A stretch of 47,259 nucleotides of DNA. Origin: Rhodobacter sp. Its GTDB lineage: Bacteria; Pseudomonadota; Alphaproteobacteria; Rhodobacterales; Rhodobacteraceae. Under the pieces are notes generated by a model. That model had not been told where the DNA came from. It did not search any database and was given only the letters and a program-made list of their open reading frames with translations. The stretch is taken from assembly GCA_022824145.1 (NCBI GenBank), contig JAJEAY010000146.1:1-47259 (forward strand). Direction: 5' to 3'. Below, one piece after another: positions 35,288-44,051 of the stretch (its first letter is position 1; each line of letters starts with the position of its first letter). A program made the translations under genes and the position numbers.

Positions 35288-37012
35288 TCAGGTCTTTTTG
35301 ACCACGCTCTGTGGATTGAGGTTGCCGATGCGGCCGGATTCGGTTCCCGCCGCCGGATCGATGATCGCGTTCACGAGAGTCGGCTTTCCGGAATCCAGTG
35401 CCTCGCGCACCGCGCGTTCCAGATCGTCTGGGGAGCGCGCCGTCACGCCCTCGCCTCCAAACGCTTTCATCATGAGGTCGTAGCGCGCCTCCGGAACGAA
35501 GACGGTCGGCGCAGGATCCTCACCGACTGGGTTGACGTCAGTGCCTCGGTAAATCCCGGAATTGTTGAAGACCACGATGCAGACCGGCAGGCCGTACCGG
35601 CAGATCGTTTCGACCTCCATACCGCTGAACCCGAATGCGCTGTCACCCTCGACCGCAATGACTGGGCAACCGGTTTCCACGGCGGCGGCAACCGACGTGC
35701 CCATTCCTACTCCCATTACTCCCCAAGTGCCCACATCAAGCCGCTTGCGGGGCTTGTACATATCGATGATCGATCGGGCGAAGTCCAATGTGTTTGCGCC
35801 TTCGTTCACCAGCATGGCGTCCGGATTGTCGGCAATGACCCGACGCAGGCGTCCCAAAGCGCCATGAAAATCCATTGGCACGCTGTTGTTCACCAGTTTC
35901 GGGGCCATGCGGTCAACATTCGCGCTGACCTTGGCCTTGACCGCGCCGGTCCAGGCATCAGAGGGCTTCTTCCAGCCGTCCATGCGTTCAAGCAATGATT
36001 CCAGCACGCTTTCGATGTCACCGACCAACGGCGCATCGATGGACTGGTTGCTGTCCATCTCCGTCGGTTCGATGTCCACATGCACGAATCTCTTCGATCC
36101 CGGCTCACCCCACTGGCGTCCCTTGCCATGACCCAGCAGCCAGTTCAGCCGCGCGCCAACCAGCATGACGCAGTCGCTGTCCTTCAGGACGAGAGAGCGC
36201 GCGGCGCCGGCGTATTGCGGGTGGATGTCCGGCAGCAGGCCCTTCGCCATAGACATAGCGATATACGGAAACCCGGAAGTCTCGACAAAGCGCCGGACGG
36301 TCTCGTCGCACTGCGCGTAAGCCGCTCCCTTTCCCAGGATGACAAGCGGTCTTTCGGCGCCTTTGAGAACATCAATCGCCCGGTCAACGGCTTTGGATGC
36401 CGGCAGCTGGGCAGGTGCCGGGTCGACCACCCTGATCAGGGATTCCGCGCCTTCCACGGCGTCCATTGCCTGTCCAAGCAGCGAAGCTGGCAGATCCAGA
36501 TACACGCCGCCGGGACGGCCGGACAGAGCGGTCCGGATCGCGCGGGCTATTCCAACCCCGATGTCCCTGGCATGCAGAATCCTGTAAGCGGCCTTGCAGA
36601 GAGGTTTGGCGACGGCAAGCTGGTCCATCTCTTCGTAGTCGCCCTGCTGCAGGTCTACAATTTCGCGTTCGGACGATCCAGAGATCAGGATCATCGGCCA
36701 GCAGTTCGTCGTCGCGTGGGCCAGTGCCGTCAGCCCGTTCAGGAAGCCCGGAGCTGAAACCGTCAGGCAGACACCCGGGAGCCCTGTAAGGTATCCCGCT
36801 GCGGCCGCGGCGTAACCGGCATGCTGTTCGTGGCGGAACGAGATCACGCGCAGACCCTCCGCCTGCGCCATGCGGCCAAGGTCGGTCACCGGAATTCCGG
36901 GTACATGATAGATGGTTCTGATGCCGTTGAGCTTGAGGGCATCGATCACCATATGGAACCCGTCGGTGAGTTCCCGATCCGAAACTATTGCCTCGGCTGC
37001 GTCGCCGTCCAT
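35288..37012 (-). CDS. oxc: Oxalyl-CoA decarboxylase
   Basis: ThDP-dependent enzyme of 574 residues: oxalyl-CoA to formyl-CoA and CO2. The catalytic glutamate that activates ThDP is E62 ([14 protein letters not shown]). The ThDP/Mg2+ motif runs at about 456-487 ([20 protein letters not shown] ... FNNSGIYRG). The central domain ([28 protein letters not shown]) and the distinctive IYRGTDVNP segment identify Oxc rather than acetolactate synthase. ATG 37012 has GGGAGG eight bases upstream. First catabolic gene after gntR (46 bases between), followed by frc after 65 bases. Confidence 0.96.
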   Translation of the reverse strand: MDGDAAEAIVSDRELTDGFHMVIDALKLNGIRTIYHVPGIPVTDLGRMAQAEGLRVISFRHEQHAGYAAAAAGYLTGLPGVCLTVSAPGFLNGLTALAHATTNCWPMILISGSSEREIVDLQQGDYEEMDQLAVAKPLCKAAYRILHARDIGVGIARAIRTALSGRPGGVYLDLPASLLGQAMDAVEGAESLIRVVDPAPAQLPASKAVDRAIDVLKGAERPLVILGKGAAYAQCDETVRRFVETSGFPYIAMSMAKGLLPDIHPQYAGAARSLVLKDSDCVMLVGARLNWLLGHGKGRQWGEPGSKRFVHVDIEPTEMDSNQSIDAPLVGDIESVLESLLERMDGWKKPSDAWTGAVKAKVSANVDRMAPKLVNNSVPMDFHGALGRLRRVIADNPDAMLVNEGANTLDFARSIIDMYKPRKRLDVGTWGVMGVGMGTSVAAAVETGCPVIAVEGDSAFGFSGMEVETICRYGLPVCIVVFNNSGIYRGTDVNPVGEDPAPTVFVPEARYDLMMKAFGGEGVTARSPDDLERAVREALDSGKPTLVNAIIDPAAGTESGRIGNLNPQSVVKKT

Positions 37013-37058
37013 TCTCTTCCTCCCTTCAGCCGGACGCAGTTCCTGCGTCCGCGGCCGG

Positions 37059-37772
37059 TTATCCCGTCACTCCGCGCCTTACCTGGTTTCCTTCAGGCGC
37101 AGTCCAGGTCCCGCGAACATGGTCATGCAGACGCATGGTATGTTCCCTTACAAGCCGCATGGCGAGTTCAGCATCGCGCGTCTCGATCGCCATGATTATC
37201 CCCATGTGATCCACGACAGACCGGCTTGCCCGGTCGTCTTCGTCCATCGCCCGCCGCCGTACCGCACGCATATGCAGGAACAGACCTTCCGCCATGGAAG
37301 CCAGAAGACGGCATCCCGACATGTCGAGGATCATCTGGTGAAACTGAATGTTCGCTTCCGAATACTCGGAGAGATCGGCGTCGGCCGAGCTCTGCGAATG
37401 GCGCGCTGCGTGCTTTCTGAGTGCCTTGATCTGGGTTTCGTCCGCGTTTTCGGCGGCGAGACGTGCCGCCATTGATTCCAGCGCTGCCCAGGCGACGATC
37501 ATCTGCAGGATTTCGTCGAGCGTCTTCCGCACCACGAAGACACCTCTGCGGGCGCGGATCTCGACGAAGCCCTCCTGTTCGAGCCGGGTAAGCGCCTCAC
37601 GCAGCGGCGTGCGCGATATTCGGAGCTGCTCGGCGAGCGATCTCTCGTCCAGCCGAGGGTCGAAGTCCTCTTCATAGATATTCATGTCAAGAATCGCGGC
37701 ACGAAGTCGATCGTGGACATGATCTGTCAACGTGAGGTTCAGTTCGATTGGCTGAAGCTTCATGTTCGGCAT
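37059..37772 (-). CDS. GntR/FCD-family regulator, probable oxalate-operon regulator
   Basis: 237 residues. The N-terminal winged helix ([43 protein letters not shown]) is followed by an all-helical FCD ligand-binding domain with the metal/acid-binding histidines ([27 protein letters not shown]). Such regulators sense carboxylic acids, so control of oxc-frc-fhs-tct by oxalate or a CoA ester is likely, and autoregulation is likely since gntR is the first gene of the run. ATG 37772 (MPNMKLQ) or 37763 are plausible; the frame runs to 37919, but that part includes the presumed operator. Confidence 0.88.
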   Translation of the reverse strand: MPNMKLQPIELNLTLTDHVHDRLRAAILDMNIYEEDFDPRLDERSLAEQLRISRTPLREALTRLEQEGFVEIRARRGVFVVRKTLDEILQMIVAWAALESMAARLAAENADETQIKALRKHAARHSQSSADADLSEYSEANIQFHQMILDMSGCRLLASMAEGLFLHMRAVRRRAMDEDDRASRSVVDHMGIIMAIETRDAELAMRLVREHTMRLHDHVRGTWTAPEGNQVRRGVTG

Positions 37773-37810
37773 TGCGTTCGCCCGGTGAGGCAGGATGATT
37801 CCTGAATATT

Positions 37811-37820
37811 TGGTATGCCA
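37811..37820. promoter_or_regulatory. GntR-type half-palindromic site upstream of gntR
   Basis: TGGTATGCCA, 38 bases before the gntR start, is one base off the TGGTATACCA palindrome bound by many FCD/GntR regulators. A wider TGGT-N9-ACCA symmetry (37811-37827) overlaps it. It resembles the TGGTGTACCA before the CoA-ligase genes. Binding is inferred. Confidence 0.45.
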
Positions 37821-37982
37821 TAGACCAGGCTTTGGGATTCCGCAATGACTTTTTGCTGGTTGGGTGCGGTTCCCGTATGGTTCAGTTTCCGGTTCCCTGA
37901 TGCCGTTCCGGCGAATCACGTGACGGCCCTTCGCCGTCCAGTGCCCCTAAAGCGTCCGCCGGAATGGCGACACTCTGCGCCA

Positions 37983-38009
37983 GGCCCTTTCCGGGGCCCG
38001 GAAATGGCC
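37983..38009. repeat. Imperfect inverted repeat sharing an arm with the 21.5-kb hairpin
   Basis: GGCCCTTTCCGGG (37983-37995) pairs with CCCGGAAATGGCC (37997-38009) with one mismatch. Its first 14 bases, GGCCCTTTCCGGGG, are identical to the left arm of the hairpin at 21520. It lies between the oxalate operon and the accessory AAA-ATPase gene. Confidence 0.6.
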
Positions 38010-38110
38010 GCCAGCGCACCTCCGAACCATTGCGCCTCGGAGTGCAAGCGGGAACCCGAAAGAGGGATCCTTCCCCGCACCGGACAGCGTGGCGCCGGCC
38101 GTGGTCCGGA

Positions 38111-39400
38111 TCACGTCCCGAAGGGATCCGCCGCATCGTCGAACGGAGAAGGTTCCGGCAGTTCGGAGGGCCGCGCGCGGGCCGTCACGCCGCCGGCGTG
38201 GATCAGGTAGCTGCGGAAGGACGGAATCGGGCTATGCAATGTCTTGTCGACGCGTTTCTGAAGCGCGCCGCGATGGACCAGGTGCGTATGGAAGTCTTCG
38301 GCATCCATGCCTTTCGGCAGACGATGGCCGGCACGGTCCCTGACGTTCTCCTCGATCAGGCGCAGCACACCGGACATCTTCATACCGTCCTTCAGTTGGT
38401 TCATGACGGTGGCGGTCAGGCCGTCGGCTTCTTCCATCTCCGCGCTCTGCTGGTCGCTGTAGTAGCGGGTGCGGCTCTCCGCCGCCTCATTCCCGACCCG
38501 CGCCCAGTCGACGCGGACAAGATCGCCCTCGCGGCGCAACGCCTCTTCCGCGAGCGCCTGCATCGTGAAATGCAGGTGGCGGGGCCAGCCTTCGGTCGGC
38601 TCGGCAAGCGCGTCAAGACACCCCTCATGCCCCGACGGGTCCATCCCGAAATGCCGGCAGAAATCCCGCATCAGCGTCGCGCTCTCTTTGGCATCCAGTC
38701 CGCCGACCTCGTGGATCCTGGTACCGCGCGTCAGGTCCATCCCGTGCGCCGTGTCCCTGGTGTCGCCCAGTCCGGCGAGGACGAGGCCGACCGGCAGACC
38801 TTTGACGGTGTTATGTATCCCCCGGAGGAACAGCGCATGGGGGTCATTCGCTGATCTGGGCAACGCCTGCGCTTCGTCGACGGCGACGATGACGGGAGCG
38901 ACCCATCTTTCCCTGGGGTACATCCGCGCGAGGTCGGACAGGTTCCCTGGGGCCGGGCCGTCCGCCGCCTTGGTGAAATCAACGGAGACACCCGTTGGTC
39001 CCAAGGTCAGCTTTCTGGGGAGGAACCGCTGGAGGAACCGTTGCCACCGCGCCTGGTCGAGGCTTGCCGCGACGGAGACCGTACGGATCACGTCCGGCAG
39101 GCTTTCTAGAATCTCGTTGCTTTCGAAGGTCACGATGCGGGCCTGTCCGGGCGCGCCGTCACGCTCGGCCGACCGCTTCACCAGTTCGGCCAGGACCGAG
39201 CTTTTTCCGGCGCCCGGCGCGCCGTGGATGATCCGGGTCATCCCCGGTACGCCATGCATGTCCGAACCCCTGGCGTTCGACATTACGCCGCCGACCGCCT
39301 CGATGTCAGCCAGGACATTCTTCCGACCGACGAAGACCGGCGGCGGCGACTTCTCGCCCCGCGCAATGAAATCCTGAAGTCCTTCAGCGTCGAAAGCCAT
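38111..39400 (-). CDS. AAA/ORC-like P-loop ATPase of unknown function
   Basis: 429-residue P-loop ATPase. Walker A GAPGAGKS (60-67), Walker B VIVAVDEAQAL (170-180, D175/E176) and a downstream GLVLAGLGDTRD sensor segment place it in the AAA+ ORC/STAND-like group; a C-terminal winged-helix part with MSGVLRLIEENVRDRAGHRLP follows. The N-terminus (PPPVFVGRKNVLADIE) is the usual lead-in for such ATPases. ATG 39400 has GGAGG ten bases upstream. No family function is known to me. It is encoded beside a phosphatase-like gene in DNA of different style from the metabolic operons, so defence, mobile-element or stress roles are possible but unproven. Confidence 0.78.
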   Translation of the reverse strand: MAFDAEGLQDFIARGEKSPPPVFVGRKNVLADIEAVGGVMSNARGSDMHGVPGMTRIIHGAPGAGKSSVLAELVKRSAERDGAPGQARIVTFESNEILESLPDVIRTVSVAASLDQARWQRFLQRFLPRKLTLGPTGVSVDFTKAADGPAPGNLSDLARMYPRERWVAPVIVAVDEAQALPRSANDPHALFLRGIHNTVKGLPVGLVLAGLGDTRDTAHGMDLTRGTRIHEVGGLDAKESATLMRDFCRHFGMDPSGHEGCLDALAEPTEGWPRHLHFTMQALAEEALRREGDLVRVDWARVGNEAAESRTRYYSDQQSAEMEEADGLTATVMNQLKDGMKMSGVLRLIEENVRDRAGHRLPKGMDAEDFHTHLVHRGALQKRVDKTLHSPIPSFRSYLIHAGGVTARARPSELPEPSPFDDAADPFGT

Positions 39401-39791
39401 GGCCGTCGGTCCTCCATCAGTCCGGCGCGGCGCAGGGGCGGCGCAGCGCATTCATACCACCAAAAAAGCGTGGACGGAAGGCGCGGACGGTTACGGGAAG
39501 AGCTGCGGACCTGTTCGGGAGTGAAGCGGAACCTGCGGCTCCAAAAGAATGCCGTGCATGCACGGCGGGCGCCGAGGCGCATGAGTCCGCGTTAAATGCC
39601 ATAGCCCCGGATCAAAGCAGCGGTCAGGTCAGGCAGTCTGAAAACGGACGTTGCTGCCGTTGACGCAGAACCTGCTGGACCGGGAACGTCCTGAAACCCG
39701 GAATCGGGCGCTGCCTTGATCCAGGGCGCGCAGGGCGAAGGGGGGCTGCGGGAAACTGCCGGCCGTTTTCGGTGCCGTCGGAGCCGCGGTT
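39401..39791. other. Intergenic region in the accessory island, with a perfect 16-bp palindrome
   Basis: 391 bases. GCCGTGCATGCACGGC at 39551-39566 is a perfect palindrome. On the minus strand it is followed by ATTCTTTTGG, so it could weakly terminate the phosphatase gene or act as an operator for the ATPase gene. No credible gene is seen; the frames here are chance ones. Confidence 0.5.
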
Positions 39792-40985
39792 TTAGCGGGC
39801 CAGGAATCTGCCGTCAGGCGGGACGGACGGGAACATGAACGTCTTTTCCGCCTCAAGCCGCTTGATCTCGTTGAGCGATCCGCTGGAAGAGTTGATAAAG
39901 TCCGGCCAGCAGCGGTACTGGAAGGAGCTTCGGCGTTCCCCGGTCACATATTCGAGAACATCCGGGTGCAGACGCGATCCGTCCGGGATGCCGACATCCG
40001 CCGCCGGGCGGCAGAGCGCGGCGATGTCGCCGGCGAGAAACCTGCTCCATCCGCAGGCGACCGGTTTGAGCCCGGACGTGCGGATCTCGTAGACGCCCGG
40101 CGTGGAGGGCGCCGCGAAATAGGCCCTGTCGTCCGCTTCGGGGAGCTCGAGCCAGCTTGACCACACTCTGGCCAGATACTGGCTTTCGGCGGTTCGCAGG
40201 ACAAGGACGTCCTTTCCGGGCATGCCGTCCTCGATCGTGCCCGGATGCCAGGCGCGGAGAACCTGCGGCAGGCCGTCCGGATGCGCGGCCGGGGCCACGC
40301 CGACGGGCTGGCGGAGCACCGTGTCGGTGACGGCGCGGATCTCATCACCGGCGCAGCCGAGTTCCAGCATGTGGGTCCGGCGCGCGACGGCTTCCTGGAC
40401 GTTGACGGCCGCGCGGTGCAGCGCGCCTTTGAGGCCCAGCAGATCATCGGCGTGGCGGGCAAGTTCCCAGTTGCAGTCGATCTCGCGGCCGGCCTCAACG
40501 AGGGCATGGGCCGAGTCCAGGGGATCTCCGGTGAGCATGGTGCGGGCGATCAGCGCCCCGGCAGCGGAGCGGTACTCGCCGGCGGAGCAGTGGACGAGCA
40601 GCGAAGGCGGGGTCCCCTCTTCCTTCACGGCAGAGATCCAGCTGCGCAGGAACGCGACCGTCGCCGCGGCCGTCTCGGCGTCCGGCGGGTTCCCGCGGAA
40701 GCAGCCCGGCCTCTGGTCGATGTCCGTCATTTTCAGGAAGATGGCCTGGATGCCGGAAGCGCGGTACGCCTCCCGGTCGCTGTCAGGGAAGTCATTGTTG
40801 GAGATGTTGAGGATGAAGCGGATGCGGGGATGGTCCGCGAGGATCCGGGGCACGCCTTGGAAGCCGCAGACAAGGATGGCGGGAGTGTCAGTGTCGGCAT
40901 AGGCCGCGTTGAGGCGGCGGAGGTTTTCGTCGGTGCCCGTTGACCGGTTCGAGTGGTGGTCCGGATGCTGGTGCAGGATGCGCAT
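39792..40985 (-). CDS. Protein with CX5R phosphatase signature and unknown C-terminal domain
   Basis: 397 residues. The first 200 contain a tyrosine/dual-specificity phosphatase-like fold: RFILNISNNDFP, a possible general-acid loop, and LLVHCSAGEYRSAAGALIARTML, where C133 and R139 make the CX5R active-site loop. The C-terminal 200 residues (RAWHPGTIEDGMPGKDVLVLRTAE ... GERRSSFQYRCWPDFINSS) match no family I recognise. It lies immediately upstream of the AAA-ATPase gene on the same strand, 391 bases away. Likely a phosphatase acting on proteins, phospholipids or nucleotides; substrate unknown. Confidence 0.72.
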   Translation of the reverse strand: MRILHQHPDHHSNRSTGTDENLRRLNAAYADTDTPAILVCGFQGVPRILADHPRIRFILNISNNDFPDSDREAYRASGIQAIFLKMTDIDQRPGCFRGNPPDAETAAATVAFLRSWISAVKEEGTPPSLLVHCSAGEYRSAAGALIARTMLTGDPLDSAHALVEAGREIDCNWELARHADDLLGLKGALHRAAVNVQEAVARRTHMLELGCAGDEIRAVTDTVLRQPVGVAPAAHPDGLPQVLRAWHPGTIEDGMPGKDVLVLRTAESQYLARVWSSWLELPEADDRAYFAAPSTPGVYEIRTSGLKPVACGWSRFLAGDIAALCRPAADVGIPDGSRLHPDVLEYVTGERRSSFQYRCWPDFINSSSGSLNEIKRLEAEKTFMFPSVPPDGRFLAR

Positions 40986-41098
40986 GGGTGTCTTTCCGAT
41001 CAGGATGCGTCAGTTAAACCATGAAGCCGTCTGATATCAATGCATCAGGATGTCTGGCAGGTTTCCCTGACGCAGTTTCATGCCAGCGAACCGCCGAG

Positions 41099-41118
41099 CT
41101 CCGGCTCCTGAGCCGGAG
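41099..41118. other. Short hairpin downstream of fdsA
   Basis: CTCCGGCT (41099-41106) pairs with AGCCGGAG (41111-41118) around a four-base loop, 72 bases beyond the fdsA stop. No T-run follows on either strand, so it may slow decay or help rho-dependent ending rather than act as an intrinsic terminator. Confidence 0.4.
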
Positions 41119-41189
41119 AGGAACCGGATGTCTTCAAGGCTTTCCGGCAGTGGCCGGCAACCGCGGACTGCCAGGCCTGGAAGACCATC

Positions 41190-43964
41190 CTACTCCGCCG
41201 CAATCGCCTCGGTTTTCGAAACCCTGCATGCCGAAAACTTGAACTCAGGAATTTTCCCGTAGGGATCAAGCTGCGGATTCGTAAGGACATTCGCGGCGGC
41301 CTCAACAAAAGCGAAGGGCACGAACACCATATCCTCCGCAACCGACCGATCCGCACGGGCCATGACAGTGATGGCGCCGCGGCGGGTGGCGATCCGAACC
41401 GGTTCGCCCGGGACAATTGCCAGCCGACGAAGCGTGCGGGGATGAAGCGACGCGCTTGCCTCCGGTTCGACCGCATCAAGTACGGCGGTCCGCCGCGTCA
41501 TCGATCCCGTGTGCCAGTGCTCCAGCTGGCGCCCCGTGGTCAGGATCAATGGATACTCGTCATCGGGAACTTCCGCTGGCGGTACGATATTCGCTGGCGT
41601 GAACCTAGCGCGGCCCTGCGGCCTCGGAAAGCCGTCGCCGAATACGATCGGCTGCCCCGGATCCGTTTCCGAAAGCGACGGATAGGTCACCGCATTTTCG
41701 TTTCTCAGCCGATCCCAGGTGATGTTGTCCAGCGAAGCCATTCCCTGCTTCATTTCAGCGAATACATCGCGGGGATGGCTGCAGTTCCAGTCCAGCCCGC
41801 AGCGCCGCGCAAGGTCCGCAATTATCCACCAGTCTTCCCTTGCGTCGCCGGGCGGCGAAACCGCTGGCCGGCCCATCTGCACCTGGCGGTTGGTGTTGGT
41901 GACGGTACCGGTCTTCTCGGCCCATGCCGTTGCCGGAAGAATGACGTCGGCATAGTTCGCCGTCTCCGTAAGGAATATGTCCTGCACGACAAGATGATCG
42001 AGCTTCGCCAGCGCATCCCGCGCGTGTTCGACATCCGGGTCGGACATGGCCGGATTCTCACCGAGAACATACATTGCCTTGATGCCGCCGGCATGGACCG
42101 CGTCCATTATCTCAACAACCGTCAGGCCCTTCTGGCCGTCCTGGAACCTGTCGTCCCCCCAGATTTCGTTGAAGGCGGAGCGGACACCGTCATCGGAAAC
42201 GCTTTGGTAGTCGGGCAGGAACATCGGAATCAGTCCAGCATCCGAGGCGCCCTGTACGTTGTTCTGGCCGCGCAGCGGATGCAGTCCGGTTCCCGGACGC
42301 CCGACATGGCCGCACATCAGGGCAAGGGAGATGAGGCACCGGGAATTGTCTGTTCCATGGATATGCTGGCTCACGCCCATTCCCCAGAAGATCATGCCAG
42401 CTTTCGCCGTCGCGAATTCCCTGGCGACCATTCGGAGCGTTTCGGCCGGTATGCCGCATATCTCAGCCATTCTCTCGGGCGCAAAATCCTTGAGGTGCGC
42501 CTTCATCGCATCCCAGTTCTCGGTGAAGGCCTGGATGTACTGTTGGTCGTAGAGACCCTCCTCGACGATGACATGCATAAGCGCGTTCAGCATCGATACA
42601 TCCGCCCCGGGCCGGAACTGCAGCATATGCGTGGCATGTCTGGCGAGTCCCTGGCCGCGTGGATCCATGACAATCAGCTTGCCGCCGCGCTTGGCGAACT
42701 GCTTGAAATAGGTGGCGGCCACAGGGTGATTCTCGGTGGGGTTCGCGCCAATGACGATCGCTGCGTCGGCGTTCTCGATTTCGTTGAAGGTCGCTGTCAC
42801 CGCGCCCGATCCGACATTTTCCATCAAGGCCGCGACGGACGATGCATGGCAGAGCCGGGTGCAGTGGTCGACGTTGTTATGTCCGAATCCCTGGCGAATG
42901 AACTTCTGGAATAGATAGGCTTCCTCGTTCGAGCACTTCGCCGAGCCGAAGCCAGCGACTTCCCGGCCTCTGCCCCTCAGCCCGTCCGCAGCGGCATCGA
43001 GGGCTTCGTCCCACGTCGCCTCGCGGAAATGCGACCGCCAGTTGGCTGGGTCGACGTCAAGCCCTTTTTCGGGCGCGTCATCACGGCGAATGAGCGGGAC
43101 GGTGAGCCGGTGCGGATGGTCCACATAGTCAAAACCGAACCGTCCCTTGACGCAGAGCCTGTTCTCGTTGGCTGGCCCCTCGACACCTTCGACATATCTT
43201 ATCTTTCCATCCTTGACCTTGAACGACAGCTGGCAGCCAACGCCGCAATACGGGCAGACCGACCGGACTTCCTCGTCGTAGTCCCTGCTGTCACCTGCCT
43301 GGCTTTCGTCAAGAACAGACGCCGGCATCAAGGCTCCGGTCGGACAGGCCTGAACGCATTCACCGCAGGCAACGCAGGTTGAAGCGCCCATCCGGTCATC
43401 CATGTCGAAAACGATCTGTGAACCGCGGCCTCGGCCAGCCATTCCGATGACGTCGTTGACCTGTACTTCCCGGCAGGCCCGGACGCAGAGATTGCAGTGA
43501 ATGCAGGCATCCAGATTGACGCGCATCGCCAAGTGGCTGTCATCCAGAAGCGGCACGGTTGTCCGCTCAACCGAAGGAAAACGGCTCCCCTCGACTCCAT
43601 TCGCAGCAGCCATGTCAAGGAAATGGCTGGAGGCGTCATGCGCCGTCTCAGGCTGGTCCGCCGCCAGGAGCTCCACCACCAGATTGCGGGACTTTGCAGC
43701 GCGTTCACTGTCTGTCGTCACCACCATCCCGTCAGCCACCTGCCTGATGCAGCTCGCGACGAGTGTCCGCTCACCCTCGACCTCAACCATACATGCCCGG
43801 CAGTTCCCGTCGCTGCGATATCCCGGCTCAGGCTTGTGACAGAGATGCGGGATGGTCAGGCCACGGCCACGGGCCGCTTCCCATATGGTCCAGCCAGCGG
43901 GTACGCTGACTTCTTCTCCGTCCAGGTTGAATGTGACGGTTGCGGCGGTGTCTGCATCCAGCAT
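41190..43964 (-). CDS. fdsA: NAD-dependent formate dehydrogenase, catalytic alpha subunit
   Basis: 924-residue molybdenum/tungsten formate dehydrogenase catalytic subunit: formate to CO2 with electrons to the NAD-reducing subunit. The N-terminal [2Fe-2S] cysteines are C42, C55, C58 and C72; two ferredoxin-type [4Fe-4S] sets are C154/157/160/164 and C197/200/203/207; the proximal cluster is C237/240/244/271. The metal ligand is C372 followed by H373 (CTRLCHASSVAAL); it uses cysteine, not selenocysteine. The bis-MGD binding fold (VIGANPTENHPVAAT, FWGMGVSQHIHGTDNSRCL, GHVGRPGTGLHPLRGQNNVQGASD) is complete. ATG 43964 has GGGAGG upstream; the frame from 44033 is unnecessary. Downstream of fused fdsGB; fdhD and fdsD are not adjacent. 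Confidence 0.96.
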   Translation of the reverse strand: MLDADTAATVTFNLDGEEVSVPAGWTIWEAARGRGLTIPHLCHKPEPGYRSDGNCRACMVEVEGERTLVASCIRQVADGMVVTTDSERAAKSRNLVVELLAADQPETAHDASSHFLDMAAANGVEGSRFPSVERTTVPLLDDSHLAMRVNLDACIHCNLCVRACREVQVNDVIGMAGRGRGSQIVFDMDDRMGASTCVACGECVQACPTGALMPASVLDESQAGDSRDYDEEVRSVCPYCGVGCQLSFKVKDGKIRYVEGVEGPANENRLCVKGRFGFDYVDHPHRLTVPLIRRDDAPEKGLDVDPANWRSHFREATWDEALDAAADGLRGRGREVAGFGSAKCSNEEAYLFQKFIRQGFGHNNVDHCTRLCHASSVAALMENVGSGAVTATFNEIENADAAIVIGANPTENHPVAATYFKQFAKRGGKLIVMDPRGQGLARHATHMLQFRPGADVSMLNALMHVIVEEGLYDQQYIQAFTENWDAMKAHLKDFAPERMAEICGIPAETLRMVAREFATAKAGMIFWGMGVSQHIHGTDNSRCLISLALMCGHVGRPGTGLHPLRGQNNVQGASDAGLIPMFLPDYQSVSDDGVRSAFNEIWGDDRFQDGQKGLTVVEIMDAVHAGGIKAMYVLGENPAMSDPDVEHARDALAKLDHLVVQDIFLTETANYADVILPATAWAEKTGTVTNTNRQVQMGRPAVSPPGDAREDWWIIADLARRCGLDWNCSHPRDVFAEMKQGMASLDNITWDRLRNENAVTYPSLSETDPGQPIVFGDGFPRPQGRARFTPANIVPPAEVPDDEYPLILTTGRQLEHWHTGSMTRRTAVLDAVEPEASASLHPRTLRRLAIVPGEPVRIATRRGAITVMARADRSVAEDMVFVPFAFVEAAANVLTNPQLDPYGKIPEFKFSACRVSKTEAIAAE

Positions 43965-44051
43965 CACGCGTCCTCCCAGCTGGAATCCATCGGTCTCAAT
44001 GCATCTCTTGGGATGCAGGTCGTGAAACCACATGTTCTGGCTCCAGGCATC

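Noticed and set aside
41442-42914. 490-codon rightward frame over fdsA
   Set aside because: Antisense to the formate dehydrogenase catalytic subunit; a codon-bias shadow.
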